From Pseudodesulfovibrio sp. (GTDB lineage Bacteria > Desulfobacterota > Desulfovibrionia > Desulfovibrionales > Desulfovibrionaceae), in NCBI GenBank assembly GCA_016342345.1, contig JAEINO010000001.1:124001-188000 (forward strand): a DNA stretch of 64,000 nucleotides, written 5' to 3'. Positions 42,745 through 51,659 of the stretch are shown in pieces (positions within the stretch are counted from its first letter, which is position 1; every line of letters begins with the position of its first letter). A program made the position numbers and the translations under genes. The notes beneath the pieces were generated by a model. That model saw nothing but the letters and a program-made list of their open reading frames with translations. It was not told the origin of the DNA and ran no database searches.

Positions 42745-43884
42745 TCAGGACTGCCTGAGGCGAAGTCCTCCACCCCATTCCCTAAGTGTGGCTTGGAACC
42801 CTGGCATGGCAACCCAGGACAGCCTCAGGAAAGCAAACAGTGCCATAATGATATTCCCCGACCAGGCAGCAAGAAATGGTGGCAAAACACCCTGTTCCCC
42901 GGCCGTAGCTCCCACAACATGCCCCCCATATTGAACAAAGATCAATATCAGGGACAGACCGATATTGGCATAAACGTTCTCTGAAAAAGTCGTCAAGGTA
43001 AGGGCCAAAAGGGCCATGACCGAAATGGAGAATGCATAAGACCATTTACCGTGCCAAGCGGTCTGGAGAATCTCGACATTTGAACCGGATTCCTCAAGCT
43101 TATTAATGGCTTTTGACAACTCCAACAGAGGGAGTTGAGCCTGATCTCCCTTAAGTTCGACAGCGGCATACGCTTTGAGATTTTGCCTGACAGACAAGAA
43201 TTGAGATAATCTATTGACGGATATAAACGTACGGGTGTCGAGTTCGTGCACATCCAGAAGTCCCCATCCATGGTCATCAATAAGAGCCTTCTTGGCTTTG
43301 AGTATGCGAATGAGATCCTGGCTATCCATGGCAAATTCATAGACGGTGATATCGGTTGCACGACTTTTTCCGGGGTAAGCCTCTTCTGCCATAACGATAA
43401 ACGGACCATCTCTGAACCAGAGGTTCTTGATGGAAAGCTCATCCAACTGCTTTTTCCGAACGTCCTCTTTCCAGATTCTGTTGGCCTCGTATTCCCCGAA
43501 TACACCAAGAAATTGTGAAAAGACCAGTTGACCACCGCTCCAGATAATTGCGTAAATCAAAAAAAATCTGATGAACCAGGCAAAGGAAACTCCTCCGGCC
43601 TGCAAGGCCAGCATTTCCCTGCTCCTGGAAAGAATTCCCAACTGAATGACCATTGCAAGCAAGAAGATGGCAGGGAGTAGCTGAGACACAATGAGTGGAA
43701 TTTTAACAACAAAATAAAAAAGAATAATCTCCGCGCCCAATCCGGCACGAATGAAATCGTCAAGACGGTCAAACACATCGGACAAAAGATAAATGCACGT
43801 ACCAACGGCCAAACAAATAGCCATAAGATAAAGATTCTGCCGGATGAGATAGCGACTCAATACGCCAAGCCTCAGTCCCCTCAT
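42745..43884 (-). CDS. lptG: LPS export system permease LptG
   Basis: A 379-residue YjgP/YjgQ-family permease with membrane helices near both ends (about residues 15-130 and 290-365) and a periplasmic beta-jellyroll in the middle. With LptF and the ATPase LptB it extracts lipopolysaccharide from the inner membrane. It overlaps the preceding lptF by 4 bases (ATGA). Order lptF-lptG and the segment GILSRSREMLALQAGGVS in the N-terminal part support LptG. Confidence 0.85.
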   Translation of the reverse strand: MRGLRLGVLSRYLIRQNLYLMAICLAVGTCIYLLSDVFDRLDDFIRAGLGAEIILFYFVVKIPLIVSQLLPAIFLLAMVIQLGILSRSREMLALQAGGVSFAWFIRFFLIYAIIWSGGQLVFSQFLGVFGEYEANRIWKEDVRKKQLDELSIKNLWFRDGPFIVMAEEAYPGKSRATDITVYEFAMDSQDLIRILKAKKALIDDHGWGLLDVHELDTRTFISVNRLSQFLSVRQNLKAYAAVELKGDQAQLPLLELSKAINKLEESGSNVEILQTAWHGKWSYAFSISVMALLALTLTTFSENVYANIGLSLILIFVQYGGHVVGATAGEQGVLPPFLAAWSGNIIMALFAFLRLSWVAMPGFQATLREWGGGLRLRQS

Positions 43885-45047
43885 GCTTCAACCTTCCCGC
43901 GAGACCGCAGATGGATGATCCATTCAACCAAGGGCAAAGTTCTTTCCTCGTTTGCATACTTTGAGCCAATCAAAGCAATGAATATATACAATAAATTTGG
44001 AGCTGCAAGCCCATAAACAGGAGCAATTGTGCCGGCTTCTCCCATACTGACGCCAATGGAAAACATCGTGTAGTAGACAAGGAAAAGCCCCATTGAAAGG
44101 ATCAATCCATATTGCTGCTTGAGCCCCCTGAACACATAGGCGATGGGAATGGCGAACATGCCAAGGATAAGACACCCTAACGGCAATGTAAGACGCTTAA
44201 AATATTCCGTATTAATTTTGCGCATAAAACGAGGTTTTTGTGATGGAGCAAGACTTGGATCATCTCGTATCGCACTCAACCGGGAAAACGGCATATCCTT
44301 GGCTTTTTGTTCGCTGAAGTTAAAACTGCCAAGCAATTTCCCCAGATCAAGTTTAATTGAATATGTTCCGAATTTCAGTACATTGAGCTCTTCACCACTC
44401 TCTCGAAATATCTTGCCTCTTTTAAAAATTATTTTAACCTCAGCCGTTTGTGGCGTAGATACGATTTTTGCTTCAGGTGCGACAACGACAATCGAAGTTC
44501 CCTTGATCGATTCATCGCGTACAAACACAAATTTCATTTCCCCGGTCTCATTGTCAACCTGATGTGCATAGAATGTAACCCCAGGGAATTCCTTGTTGAA
44601 AACCCCAGGCTGAAGTGCAAATTGGGAATGCGTCCTAGCAAAGCTGTAGAGTTTCGACTTGAACATGTCCATTCCCCATGCAAGTCCCCAGAAAGATATA
44701 AAAAGTGAAAACAACGTACAAAGGGTGCAAAACACGATTGGAGCCGGAAGCATACGATATAGGCTGACACCACTCGCCTTGAGAGCCGTCAATTCGTTAT
44801 CAGTACTCATACGCAAAAAGGTAAGAAAAACACTCAACATCGAGGCGATAGGAGTAATGAGAAGCAAAAAGAAAGGCGTTAAAAAAACAAAAAGTTGAAG
44901 GATATTCAAAAAGCCAATGTTTTGAGAAAAAAACAACGTACGAAGCTGCAACATGCGCCCGACAAGAATGAGTCCCAACAGGCAAGACACAGTAAGACCA
45001 AACAACTTGATAAGCTCAAGGAATATCTGACGATGAAGAAGTTTCAC
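43881..45047 (-). CDS. lptF: LPS export system permease LptF
   Basis: A 388-residue paralogue of LptG with the same layout: N-terminal helices, STDNELTALKASGVSLYRML (the coupling-helix-like segment), a periplasmic domain and C-terminal helices with LGCLILGMFAIPIAYVFRG. The 60-residue gene upstream ends 9 bases before its start. No other lpt genes are in the window. Confidence 0.85.
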   Translation of the reverse strand: MKLLHRQIFLELIKLFGLTVSCLLGLILVGRMLQLRTLFFSQNIGFLNILQLFVFLTPFFLLLITPIASMLSVFLTFLRMSTDNELTALKASGVSLYRMLPAPIVFCTLCTLFSLFISFWGLAWGMDMFKSKLYSFARTHSQFALQPGVFNKEFPGVTFYAHQVDNETGEMKFVFVRDESIKGTSIVVVAPEAKIVSTPQTAEVKIIFKRGKIFRESGEELNVLKFGTYSIKLDLGKLLGSFNFSEQKAKDMPFSRLSAIRDDPSLAPSQKPRFMRKINTEYFKRLTLPLGCLILGMFAIPIAYVFRGLKQQYGLILSMGLFLVYYTMFSIGVSMGEAGTIAPVYGLAAPNLLYIFIALIGSKYANEERTLPLVEWIIHLRSRGKVEA

Positions 45048-45056
45048 AGATTGATA

Positions 45057-45239
45057 CTAGTCTTTCTTATCTCTATAAAAACGCTGAAGAAATTCAACAT
45101 CCCTAGGTCCCATATTAAAACGGATCGCAGCGTCTTCAATAAGCGCATCCAAGCTCTTGTCCGTGTCACCTTCCTGCATCTCACATATCCAGAAAATGGC
45201 TTTGCGAGTCAGTTCGCTTTGAGGCATGATTGTTGTCAT
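45057..45239 (-). CDS. Small conserved-looking protein, 60 residues
   Basis: Starts at ATG 45239 with CAGGAG upstream: MTTIMPQSELTRKAIFWICE, then a mostly acidic helical segment ending FLQRFYRDKKD. Nine bases separate it from lptF, so it is in the same transcript. I do not recognise a family. No membrane segment or signal peptide is visible, so it is probably a small cytosolic helical protein. Confidence 0.7.
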   Translation of the reverse strand: MTTIMPQSELTRKAIFWICEMQEGDTDKSLDALIEDAAIRFNMGPRDVEFLQRFYRDKKD

Positions 45240-45368
45240 TGGCAACTCCTGATAAATTTTTATATATACCCAAAATACACCAGCTTTCAAGGCCTTGCAA
45301 GACACTCTTACATGCGCTAGGGGGCTATCAGGATACTAACATCCGCTTAAATCAACCATGAGGCACGT

Positions 45369-46163
45369 ATGGCATCCTGGTATGTTGCAATCATTCTCGG
45401 CGTAGTCGAAGGTTTTACTGAATTCCTCCCGGTTTCCAGCACCGGCCATCTCATAATAACCGGACATCTACTTGGCTTCACCGGGCCAAAAGCTGAAACA
45501 TTTGAAATAGTCATTCAACTCGGAGCCATTCTGGCTGTCGTTGCTCTTTATTGGGATCGATTTTGGGGTCTTCTTCGAACCAATCCCAATCAACGCTTTT
45601 CAGGGCCATATGGACTGTGGCTCCTTTTCCTTACATCCCTCCCCGCTTCTGTCGTGGGACTGCTTGTTCACAAGTACATAAAAATCTATCTGTTCAGCCC
45701 TATAACAGTCTCAATCGCTCTCGCCGTGGGAGCAATTATCATCTTCATAGTTGAAGGAATTGACAAAAAGGAAAAAACAACCTCTCTGGATGAAATTACT
45801 CCGACTCTGGCACTCGGAATAGGCCTATTTCAATGTCTGGCATTATGGCCGGGTTTTTCAAGATCAGCTGCCACTATCATGGGAGGAATGCTTCTGGGAG
45901 CCAAACGTACAGTCGCTGCCGAATACTCCTTTATTGCCGCTGTACCGATCATGTTTGCCGCAACCGGATACGACTTCATGAAAAACCACTCACTTTTCGA
46001 ATCCGGCGACCTTCTCTTTCTGGCCGTGGGTTTTGTGGTCTCATTCGTTTCCGCCTGGATTGCCGTAAAAACTTTCATCTACATGCTTGGAAGGCTCACA
46101 TTAAGACCATTCGCCATATACAGACTGGCACTTGCCCCCTTGGTTTTCATTTTTTTCAATTGA
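45369..46163 (+). CDS. uppP: Undecaprenyl-diphosphatase UppP (BacA)
   Basis: A 264-residue integral membrane phosphatase that recycles the undecaprenyl carrier of cell-wall synthesis. Both active-site segments are present: VEGFTEFLPVSSTGHLI near the N-terminus and LALWPGFSRSAATIMGGMLLG in the second half. About seven to eight membrane helices are visible. GAGG precedes the ATG. Overproduction in other bacteria gives bacitracin resistance. Confidence 0.96.
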   Translation: MASWYVAIILGVVEGFTEFLPVSSTGHLIITGHLLGFTGPKAETFEIVIQLGAILAVVALYWDRFWGLLRTNPNQRFSGPYGLWLLFLTSLPASVVGLLVHKYIKIYLFSPITVSIALAVGAIIIFIVEGIDKKEKTTSLDEITPTLALGIGLFQCLALWPGFSRSAATIMGGMLLGAKRTVAAEYSFIAAVPIMFAATGYDFMKNHSLFESGDLLFLAVGFVVSFVSAWIAVKTFIYMLGRLTLRPFAIYRLALAPLVFIFFN

Positions 46164-46252
46164 TCCAGGAAAAAAACAAATATGCGTGTATTTTCACTTG
46201 CCAAGCTCAGGAAGACGTTCTATACACCAATCCGCTTAGACGAAACAAATGT

Positions 46253-46329
46253 GGCGAGGTAGCTCAGTTGGTTAGAGCATGCGGCTCATATCCGCAGAGT
46301 CGGAGGTTCAAGTCCTCTCCTCGCTACCA
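46253..46329 (+). tRNA. tRNA with CAU anticodon, Met (elongator) or Ile2
   Basis: 77 bases with encoded CCA. The anticodon stem TGCGG/CCGCA encloses CTCATAT. The first acceptor pair is G-U, not the C-A mismatch of initiator tRNA, so it is an elongator. CAU can also belong to tRNA-Ile modified by TilS; I favour Met but cannot decide. Confidence 0.93.
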
Positions 46330-46330
46330 G

Positions 46331-46376
46331 AAATCAAAGCCCCGTATGAAATTTTTCATACGGGGCTTTGATTTAG
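46331..46376. terminator. Terminator of the tRNA(CAU) gene
   Basis: A long hairpin with AAATCAAAGCCCCGTATGAA and its complement around a T-rich loop. It also lies just beyond the stop of the convergent superoxide-reductase-like gene. Confidence 0.9.
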
Positions 46377-46391
46377 TTCATTATAGTGCTG

Positions 46392-46790
46392 TCAAATCGT
46401 AAACTTAGTCACCCAAAAATCGTGCAGATTGCAAAAACTGGTAGCAAAATAACAACCTTTGCCCGGAATCGCATACGACGAAATCGGCTTGCCTTCAGGC
46501 GTGAACACCTTGGATCCGATGACTGTACCATCACCTGCAACCAATGTGTGGCGAACTATATAATGATCGCTGCTCATGCCATGTCGGGTTTCAATGATAA
46601 CCTTATCTCCGTCAACAGACACCTGAGGCAAATGACTGCCCACCTTTTTCTTCCACATTCCGGAATCGGATTCCGTATAAACCACCCCCGAAGGGAATGG
46701 TCCGGTCTCTGCCGATGCCTTGACTCCACCAACAGCAACCCCTGCCGCTGCGGTCAAGGCTATCTTCAAGAACTGTCTTCTGTCACTCAT
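46392..46790 (-). CDS. Tat-exported superoxide-reductase-like (desulfoferrodoxin domain) protein
   Basis: A 132-residue protein with a twin-arginine signal (SDRRQFLKIALTAAAGVAVGG) and a C-terminal domain like the iron centre II of desulfoferrodoxin: ETRHGMSSDHYIVRHTLVAG supplies histidines, and CYFATSFCNLHDFW supplies the Cys and last His. Superoxide reductases of anaerobes reduce superoxide to peroxide; export by Tat implies folding with iron before transport. ATG at 46790 has GGAGGG upstream. The first His motif differs from the canonical KHPM form, so ligation should be treated as probable. Confidence 0.8.
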   Translation of the reverse strand: MSDRRQFLKIALTAAAGVAVGGVKASAETGPFPSGVVYTESDSGMWKKKVGSHLPQVSVDGDKVIIETRHGMSSDHYIVRHTLVAGDGTVIGSKVFTPEGKPISSYAIPGKGCYFATSFCNLHDFWVTKFTI

Positions 46791-47091
46791 CGTGCCCTCC
46801 CTGTGGGTAGTCTCTTTTAGATATGTAAGAATAGCACCAGCCCATTGAAAAGCAATTAATTTGATTTTATTAATTGGATACATTGACCTATTTGACCTTG
46901 ATTTTATCCTGGTCATTCATCCATATTTCTAGAAATGTTCTAACATTTTGCCCGAAAAACACTTAACATATTAATTTACATATAATTTTCTGACAATGAC
47001 GGAATGATCAAATTACATTTTAAAACGATTAAAGAGGTTGCCAAGACACATATTATACCTATATATCTCTTGCCGGATAGATCTTTGACAT

Positions 47092-47475
47092 GGGGGCGCA
47101 CTGGTTTCGACGGGAATAGTTGAAGCCAAGGCTGCAGGTCGAGGTTGGTCGATGGCCTCGTAAAAATCGACCACAAGATAATTGCAAACGACAATTACGA
47201 CTACGCAATGGCTGCTTAATCGCAGAATTGCTACTGACAACTAGCTTGTCACGATTCTACTGCTGACGCCTTATAAGCGGCTAGAATCGACAAATCATAA
47301 GGCTAGCATCACAATTGGGTTTCTTCGGCTGTGACGCGAAATAATAGGAGGACTAGTCTGATGGCCGTTTGGTCCGGTGCAATCCAACAGGCGAAACACT
47401 ATTCCGGACCTATACCTGTAGACGCCTTGAGTTGATCGTTCTCGGACGGGGGTTCGACTCCCCCCGCCTCCACCA
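47092..47475 (+). ncRNA. ssrA: Transfer-messenger RNA (tmRNA)
   Basis: 384 bases. GGGGGCG at the 5' end pairs with CGCCTCC before the encoded ACCA, followed inward by the typical CACTGGTTTCGACGGG and by GGGGGTTCGACTCCCCCC as the T-arm. The tag frame at 47184-47219 reads ANDNYDYAMAA then TAA. tmRNA with SmpB rescues stalled ribosomes and tags the product for proteolysis. Confidence 0.98.
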
Positions 47476-47507
47476 TACAAAGAATCGAAGAGGTCTCAAG
47501 AAGACCT

Positions 47508-47541
47508 GAAAGCCCTTGCCTAGCAAGGGGTTTTTCTTTTT
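47508..47541 (+). terminator. Terminator after ssrA
   Basis: AGCCCTTGC, CTA and GCAAGGGGT followed by a T run. Confidence 0.88.
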
Positions 47542-47655
47542 ATACGGGCAGCACAGTCCGATACAATCCGTTGACATCCTGGATAACTTTTTGAGCACGC
47601 TTTAACTTGGCGCGTTTTCCTGCCGGAGCATATCTGTCTTTTTAAAACCTAAAGA

Positions 47656-48303
47656 CTATTGCTTTTGCTGCCACGCATCCATGTCCTGGGCAATGCCAAG
47701 CGCATCTAGACAATAAACATGTTCAAGATATATTTTTTGTTTTCCGAACTGATTGAGCCACTCCCAAAACTGAGAAGTTTGATCAACGCCTCTCCAATCC
47801 GGTTTCATACGGTCAAGGTCGGCCCAATATGCGCTCCTGCGCTTTTCCCATTCGTTCATGATGTCCACACACATTTGCGCATCACCATCTGCCACAGCTT
47901 CCATATATTTTGCTCTATGCTGAGTACGATCAAGCCAATGAAGAAAATATGTGTTGGAATCGGTCTCTCTCCATCCCGGCTTCAACTTGTCCAGTTTAGT
48001 CCAAAGTTGAGCTCTCCCCTTGGGAGCTTCTTTCCATCCCAACTCCTCCATACATTTCCTGGTTGCCGACTCTGCACTTGCCGCGTTCACCATGCTGGCA
48101 ACCGCAAAAAGGCCAGAAGTTACAGCAACTGTATACGGATCTCCATATGAAACAAACCCAAGGCTCGCCCCACCATCCTTGCACATCGCAAAATCCTGAT
48201 CATAATACGCCTGAATTTTTTCAGCGGGGTATTTCGTATTTAAATATATTTTTTTGGATGAACAACCGACCATCAACATTAAAACAAAAAGAACTCTAAC
48301 CAT
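47656..48303 (-). CDS. Lipoprotein of unknown function
   Basis: A 215-residue protein with a lipobox (VLMLMVGC, modified Cys near residue 14) and a mature part in two similar halves: WTKLDKLKPGWRETDSNTYFLHWLDR and WADLDRMKPDWRGVDQTSQFWEWLNQ are clear internal repeats of about 50 residues. Between them is a Gly/Ala-rich region (SGLFAVASMVNAASAES). Probably anchored to a membrane leaflet. I do not recognise the family. Confidence 0.75.
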   Translation of the reverse strand: MVRVLFVLMLMVGCSSKKIYLNTKYPAEKIQAYYDQDFAMCKDGGASLGFVSYGDPYTVAVTSGLFAVASMVNAASAESATRKCMEELGWKEAPKGRAQLWTKLDKLKPGWRETDSNTYFLHWLDRTQHRAKYMEAVADGDAQMCVDIMNEWEKRRSAYWADLDRMKPDWRGVDQTSQFWEWLNQFGKQKIYLEHVYCLDALGIAQDMDAWQQKQ

Positions 48304-48757
48304 TTAAAGAACCTCGTGTTTTTACACGATTCCAAAGAAGACAATATGCAAATCAATATACCTTTGCCTAATAGAATAAATCAATTATCTAATCAAACGC
48401 AATCAATAGTTTCACCCCCCTTATCAACTGTTACACTAATTGCAGCGATTGGGCACATGCCCCTCCCTGCAACCAACTGCACAACCGTTCAATCATCAGA
48501 TATAAATATAAATTCTGTTCAGTTTCTTTGAGGCATGCTCAATAATTAGGGAAACGCTTGCATTCCCCATATCACATGACTTACAAATACAACAAGAGGC
48601 TCACAGGACAACACATAAAGACAAGAACGTCTTATGACCAATCCTGACGAATCAAAGCATTTGAAGACATGATAGAACAGCAAAACAACTGGATTTTAAT
48701 CCTGAGCGCCTCCTATCAGTCACCATCGCCTCCAATATATCACGGTATTGATTCTTG
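48304..48757. other. Intergenic region without a supported gene
   Basis: About 450 bases. A 71-codon frame (48316-48531) has no ribosome binding site and no recognisable motif; I do not call it. The stretch probably carries the divergent promoters of the lipoprotein and of the FapA gene. Confidence 0.4.
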
Positions 48758-50437
48758 ATGAAAGACGTATCATTAAAAACCATTCGAGTATCGACCACCA
48801 TGACAGAACCAGAACAACCTGCCCTCGAAAAAATTATCACTCCCAACGGAGATCTGAACAAACCAATCCCTCCTGAGTTAGTTTTCGGCACATTGTGCTC
48901 TGAAGAAAAATTCAAAAAAACAGACGGATGTTCGGAACGACCATATCCGCCTATACCTGCGGACAATTCAGGCTACGTCTTTGATCATAATGACGGCAGC
49001 CTGAAAACCACCATATGGGGGAAAGCCTCCTTCTCAAATGATGGCATCATCATCTTGCCCCTCTGGACCATCTCCGAAGACAAGATGTTTGTAGTGGTTG
49101 AAGTGGATTCCGAAGACTTTGCAGGAAAAGCCATTACGGCCAAACGCCTTTTGGAATGCATGCCCCACGATTTGGAAAGCGTTGATCTAAAGTTAAACAT
49201 CGAAGCCATTGATATAGCCCTGCACCAAGCAACCAAAACCAAGCAGACAATCCTCGCCACAGTGCTCCAGGGCACTCCTCCTGTTCAAGGGCAGGATGCA
49301 AGCCTCAAACTATCATTCAACAAGGACCAGACCGCCGGAACATTGAGAAAAGACGGCAGCATGGATTTCAGAGAACGGGCCAGTCTGCACACCGTTGCCG
49401 AAAAAGATCTTCTCGGCGAATTGCTACCGCCAGTGCCCGGCACCACGGGCCAAGATGTCTTTGGTAACCCCATCAAGCCAATGGAGCCACGAAAGGTCAA
49501 CATCAACCTAGGCCAAGGGGTATCTAGTACCACCAAAGAGAACGGCAGCACAATTTACACTGCAACACGCTCCGGAGTAGTTCGATTCAGAAATGGAACA
49601 CTAGAGGTTACCGATCTCCTGAAGATAGAAGGCGATATCGACTTCAAAACAGGAAACATCCGCGCCCTACATGGCTCCATCCACATCACGGGAGATGTCA
49701 AATGCGGCTTTTCTGTTGAATCTTCAAACGATATCATCATTGACGGAGTTGTTGAAGAAGCCAACATTACCGCTGGCGGCCTTGTTGTTGCTGGTGGAGT
49801 GATCATGGATGGCCGCAACAAGATAGAGGCCAAGGAAAGCGTTTCAGCCCACTTCTTCCGCAATGCCACTGTCATTGCAGGTGGAGATGTCAACGCAGAG
49901 GTGGAAATCTCGCATTGTAAAATAACGGCTAACGGACAGATTTCTATCCTAGGTAACAAAGGCACTATCAGCGGCGGTCACATCATCAGCAGCAACGGTA
50001 TTCACGCAAACATCATCGGAAACAAGGCCTGCACTGATACATGTGTCGAAATTCGTACCAACATCCCAAAAATAAAAACGCTAGAGGCCTCGCGGAAACA
50101 ACTCGAAGACGAACTCGACAACCTCAGCAAAGCCATCGGAGAAGGTGACGTCCTCAACTCACTCATGAACTCTCCAGATGAAGACCGCCGAATACTGGCC
50201 GAACTGATTAAAGTCCGAAGTGCAATTCAAACGGATGTTCGCAGCCTGGACGACTCAATCAAAGCAATGCACAAGGAAGCCGACAAACAACTTATCTCAA
50301 AACACATCAAGGCCGAACAAAAAGTCTTTTGTGGCACAACAATAATCATCGGTGGCAAAACCCTCAAGCCCACGGCCGACATGGAAGCCCCCAGATACTA
50401 TCTGGACTTGGATTCCCAGAAAATATCCTTCGACTAA
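48758..50437 (+). CDS. FapA-domain (DUF342) protein, paralogue 1
   Basis: A protein of about 559 residues. The middle (residues about 180-430) has the FapA/DUF342 beta-helical repeat: GTTGQDVFGNPIKPMEP, TRSGVVRFRNGTLEVTDLLKIEGDIDFKTGNIRALHGSIHITGDVKCGFSVESSNDIIIDG, then successive Gly-rich turns. The C-terminal part is a coiled coil (KTLEASRKQLEDELDNLSKAIGEG). FapA proteins are often found near motility and signalling genes; their biochemical role is unsettled. The start may be ATG at 48758 or the one at 48800. It precedes the regulator gene by 13 bases. Confidence 0.85.
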   Translation: MKDVSLKTIRVSTTMTEPEQPALEKIITPNGDLNKPIPPELVFGTLCSEEKFKKTDGCSERPYPPIPADNSGYVFDHNDGSLKTTIWGKASFSNDGIIILPLWTISEDKMFVVVEVDSEDFAGKAITAKRLLECMPHDLESVDLKLNIEAIDIALHQATKTKQTILATVLQGTPPVQGQDASLKLSFNKDQTAGTLRKDGSMDFRERASLHTVAEKDLLGELLPPVPGTTGQDVFGNPIKPMEPRKVNINLGQGVSSTTKENGSTIYTATRSGVVRFRNGTLEVTDLLKIEGDIDFKTGNIRALHGSIHITGDVKCGFSVESSNDIIIDGVVEEANITAGGLVVAGGVIMDGRNKIEAKESVSAHFFRNATVIAGGDVNAEVEISHCKITANGQISILGNKGTISGGHIISSNGIHANIIGNKACTDTCVEIRTNIPKIKTLEASRKQLEDELDNLSKAIGEGDVLNSLMNSPDEDRRILAELIKVRSAIQTDVRSLDDSIKAMHKEADKQLISKHIKAEQKVFCGTTIIIGGKTLKPTADMEAPRYYLDLDSQKISFD

Positions 50438-50450
50438 CAGGTATACCATC

Positions 50451-51572
50451 ATGCCCGCATACATCCTCTTCGTCGATGACAACGACTCCGCAATGACAAA
50501 CTTGCCAAAAAAATTTCACGCTAAATTCAATCTACGATACACCTCTTCATATAAAAAGGCCCTTGCTATCCTTAAATCCGATGAACAATGCGGACTGCTG
50601 ATCTCGGAACTCGGCCTGAACAACGAAGACGGTATCACTTTTCTAAGAACTATTCGCAAATTCTACCCAAAAACTATTCGTATGGTGATGACTGCGAGTA
50701 CCACTTTTTCAGACGCATTTGATGCACTCAACTCTGCACAAGCCTCTCGGTTCATCCAAAAACCATGCCCGGCAGATACCCTGACAAAAATCATCATCCA
50801 CGGCATGCAGTTATACGAAGAAGCACTTCAAAAACAGCAAGCCATGCGCAAAGCGTTACTCGGCAGCGTTAACGCCCTTGTGGACATCCTGGATCTGGTA
50901 AACCCTGAAGCCATGGGGTTTTCCAAACGTATTCGGAACAGAGTCATGAAGACAGGCAAGGCCCTCGGAATCAAACGTCTGTGGCAATTGGAACTGGCCG
51001 TAATGCTTTCACACATTGGCTGCGTTGCCCTGCCTTCAGAAATTATGGAAAAGATGGATCAAGGCAAGAAACTTTCGCCTGAAGAACAGCAGATTTTCGG
51101 AATGCATCCCAGCATTGCATCCAACCTGCTTGCCAATATCGACCAAATGAGCACTGTGGCCGAAATAATCTCGCATCAGCACGACTTCCTGACCCCAGAC
51201 CAACCGCTTGAGTCCAGAATTATCAAGATTGCCCTCGACTTGGACCGTTTAGAACGCAAGGGAAATACACCTCTCGCAATCCTCGATAAAATGCGCACCA
51301 AACCAAAGGCATACGATCCCAAAGTCGTAGAAACCATGGCCAAACTTCTCGCCAATCGCAACACAAAGTCAGTTTATCAACTTAACATCGAGGAATTGAA
51401 AGAAGGCATGATCATGGCAAAGGACATGATCAACAAAGATGGCGTAAAACTCCTTCTACGGGGTCAGCCCATCAGTAAGGCATCATTAATCCGCCTAAAG
51501 GCCTTTCACATCGCACTGGGCATAATAGAACCAATCCACGTCTTGGCAGAAGAACTGGCGGCAACCATTTAA
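50451..51572 (+). CDS. Degenerate response regulator: receiver domain plus HD-GYP-like domain
   Basis: A 373-residue protein. Residues 1-125 are a receiver domain: VDDND acidic pocket, Thr in RMVMTAS and Lys in RFIQKPC are kept, but the phosphoacceptor Asp is Glu (LLISELG, Glu53). Residues about 140-300 have the shape of an HD-GYP domain, yet the HD dyad reads LSHIGCVALP instead of HDIGKIxxP and no HHExxDGxGYP motif is present (ISHQHDFLTP). Thus both phosphorylation and phosphodiesterase activity are probably lost. AGGT precedes the ATG at 50451. It probably acts by protein binding and may partner the FapA protein encoded just upstream. Confidence 0.8.
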   Translation: MPAYILFVDDNDSAMTNLPKKFHAKFNLRYTSSYKKALAILKSDEQCGLLISELGLNNEDGITFLRTIRKFYPKTIRMVMTASTTFSDAFDALNSAQASRFIQKPCPADTLTKIIIHGMQLYEEALQKQQAMRKALLGSVNALVDILDLVNPEAMGFSKRIRNRVMKTGKALGIKRLWQLELAVMLSHIGCVALPSEIMEKMDQGKKLSPEEQQIFGMHPSIASNLLANIDQMSTVAEIISHQHDFLTPDQPLESRIIKIALDLDRLERKGNTPLAILDKMRTKPKAYDPKVVETMAKLLANRNTKSVYQLNIEELKEGMIMAKDMINKDGVKLLLRGQPISKASLIRLKAFHIALGIIEPIHVLAEELAATI

Positions 51573-51605
51573 AAGGCAAGACGTCCTTTCTCTTTATTTT
51601 TTTAC

Positions 51606-51643
51606 AAAGCCCCCTCGTCACAACTCTTGACGGGGGGGCTTTA
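51606..51643. terminator. Bidirectional terminator
   Basis: AAAGCCCCCTCGTCA and its near complement TTGACGGGGGGGCTTT around a short loop, between the convergent regulator and motB genes. Confidence 0.85.
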
Positions 51644-51659
51644 ATTTATGTTGATGATG

